A DNA stretch of 6,957 bases from Flavipsychrobacter stenotrophus (GTDB taxonomy: Bacteria > Bacteroidota > Bacteroidia > Chitinophagales > Chitinophagaceae), in contig CANBTK010000101.1 in NCBI GenBank assembly GCA_947372365.1, forward strand, positions 1 through 6,957, given 5' to 3'. The notes below the pieces were generated by a model that saw only the letters and a program-made list of their open reading frames with translations, ran no database searches and had not been told where the DNA came from. Of this stretch, positions 6,535 through 6,957 are shown piece after piece. Each line of letters starts with the position of its first letter. Within the stretch, counting starts at the first letter, position 1. The position numbers and the translations under genes are program-made.

Positions 6535-6542
6535 CAAAGATA
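6535..6542 (-). promoter_or_regulatory. candidate -7 promoter box for the sigma/anti-sigma operon
   Basis: On the minus strand TATCTTTG fits the housekeeping Bacteroidota box TAnnTTTG. It lies 11 bases before the ATG at 6523, so the leader would be only a few bases long or absent. An A8 tract lies just upstream (6555-6548 on the minus strand) and a TTG at 6558-6556, but the 13-base spacing is shorter than the usual 17-23, so the -33 element is uncertain. A site for the sigma factor itself was not recognised. Confidence 0.35.
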
Positions 6543-6707
6543 ATTGGTTTTTTTTCAATTCTATTGCATAATACTGCTGGCATCTTGTGTACATTCGTAA
6601 TGCAGGGCAGAATAGTTTTGTTAATGATTTGCGAATGGCGAGAAAGTAAAGGAAGAGCCGCCCTGCTGGCTGTTAACCGGCCGTTTCAGCTTGTTTTCCC
6701 GTAAAGG

Positions 6708-6957
6708 CTACCCCAGCAGCGTTTGTTTAGCCTTCCAGAGAATTGATTCATTTTTTTGCAGGTACAGGTACAATTCCCGTTGCCCACCAAAGCTTCGGAA
6801 GAAACGCTCCACACCAGCATCCATGCTCCCTTCAAAATCGAAATAAGCCACCCCGTTGCGTTTAGCTTCTTTAATAGCATGCCAGTGCAGTAGCGCCATA
6901 GCTTTATAGCCATCGGCTTCGGGGTTCATGGCCCCCATAATAAAGTAACAGCATTCC
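6708..6957 (-). CDS. FemAB-like GNAT acyltransferase, 5'-truncated (C-terminal part)
   Basis: The frame is open from the right edge of the window to the TAG at 6710-6708 and gives the last ~82 residues. The methionine at 6938 is internal, because the frame continues upstream in register (residues E-C-C-Y-F-I before it). The segment reads GAMNPEADGYKAMALLHW, then AIKEAKRNG, YFDFEGSMDAGVERFFRSFGG and a short tail. The block FDFEGS-x4-GVERFFRSFGG is typical of the last part of the FemAB/BioF2-like acetyltransferase fold (Acetyltransf_6 group), whose members transfer aminoacyl or acyl groups in cell-wall or polysaccharide metabolism. The substrate cannot be told from this fragment. It is on the same strand as the sigma operon but 184 bp upstream, with a promoter box between, so a shared transcript is unlikely. 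Confidence 0.65.
   Translation of the reverse strand, partial: ECCYFIMGAMNPEADGYKAMALLHWHAIKEAKRNGVAYFDFEGSMDAGVERFFRSFGGQRELYLYLQKNESILWKAKQTLLG

Noticed and set aside
6524..6583. ATG at 6583 extending the sigma factor by 20 residues
   Set aside because: The extension holds a matching promoter box and an A8 tract and does not resemble a sigma factor N terminus; ATG at 6523 or 6520 fits better.
6602..6666. GCAGGGC and GCCCTGC inverted repeat spanning 51 bases upstream of the sigma gene
   Set aside because: A 7 bp match over this distance has no flanking direct repeat, transposase or stable internal structure, so chance is the simpler explanation.

Overview
The window looks like chromosomal DNA of a Bacteroidota bacterium. 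Flavobacteriia or Sphingobacteriia are the likely classes, but I cannot fix the genus. Three things point this way: a DUF5916-type outer-surface protein, an ECF sigma factor paired with a cupin anti-sigma factor, and upstream motifs that fit the Bacteroidota -7 promoter box TAnnTTTG together with an absence of clear Shine-Dalgarno sequences. Most of the window is ordinary housekeeping content. I find no phage, insertion sequence, CRISPR array, tRNA or rRNA.

Layout, plus strand: the 3' end of a DUF5916 / CBM9-like surface protein (1-1143). A 290 bp spacer follows, holding a GTAG-headed hairpin that resembles a REP element, a second weaker hairpin, and a promoter-plus-palindrome unit. Next are nadB (L-aspartate oxidase, 1434-3032) and prmA (ribosomal protein L11 methyltransferase, 3059-3868), probably one transcript. 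A 116 bp AT-rich spacer carries a strong 9-7-9 palindrome just upstream of a -7 box and leads into plsY (glycerol-3-phosphate acyltransferase, 3985-4617). A small hairpin with a T run, a further -7 box, and a spermidine-synthase-like methyltransferase gene with no usable ATG (about 4702-5364) complete this strand.

Layout, minus strand: convergent with the methyltransferase gene are an ECF sigma factor (6523-5984) and, directly abutting it, its cupin-type anti-sigma factor (5983-5378). Then comes the C-terminal part of a FemAB-like GNAT acyltransferase (6957-6708), which enters from the right edge.

Functionally these are separate small units. nadB makes iminoaspartate, the first committed intermediate of NAD synthesis. 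prmA modifies the ribosome. plsY starts phospholipid synthesis at the membrane. The sigma/anti-sigma pair is a self-contained stress or redox sensing switch. The most notable observations are regulatory: the palindrome at the predicted nadB transcription start, the palindrome over the predicted plsY -33 region, the REP-like hairpin, and the methyltransferase whose apparent TTG start lies inside its own promoter box. No clearly new biological system is visible.
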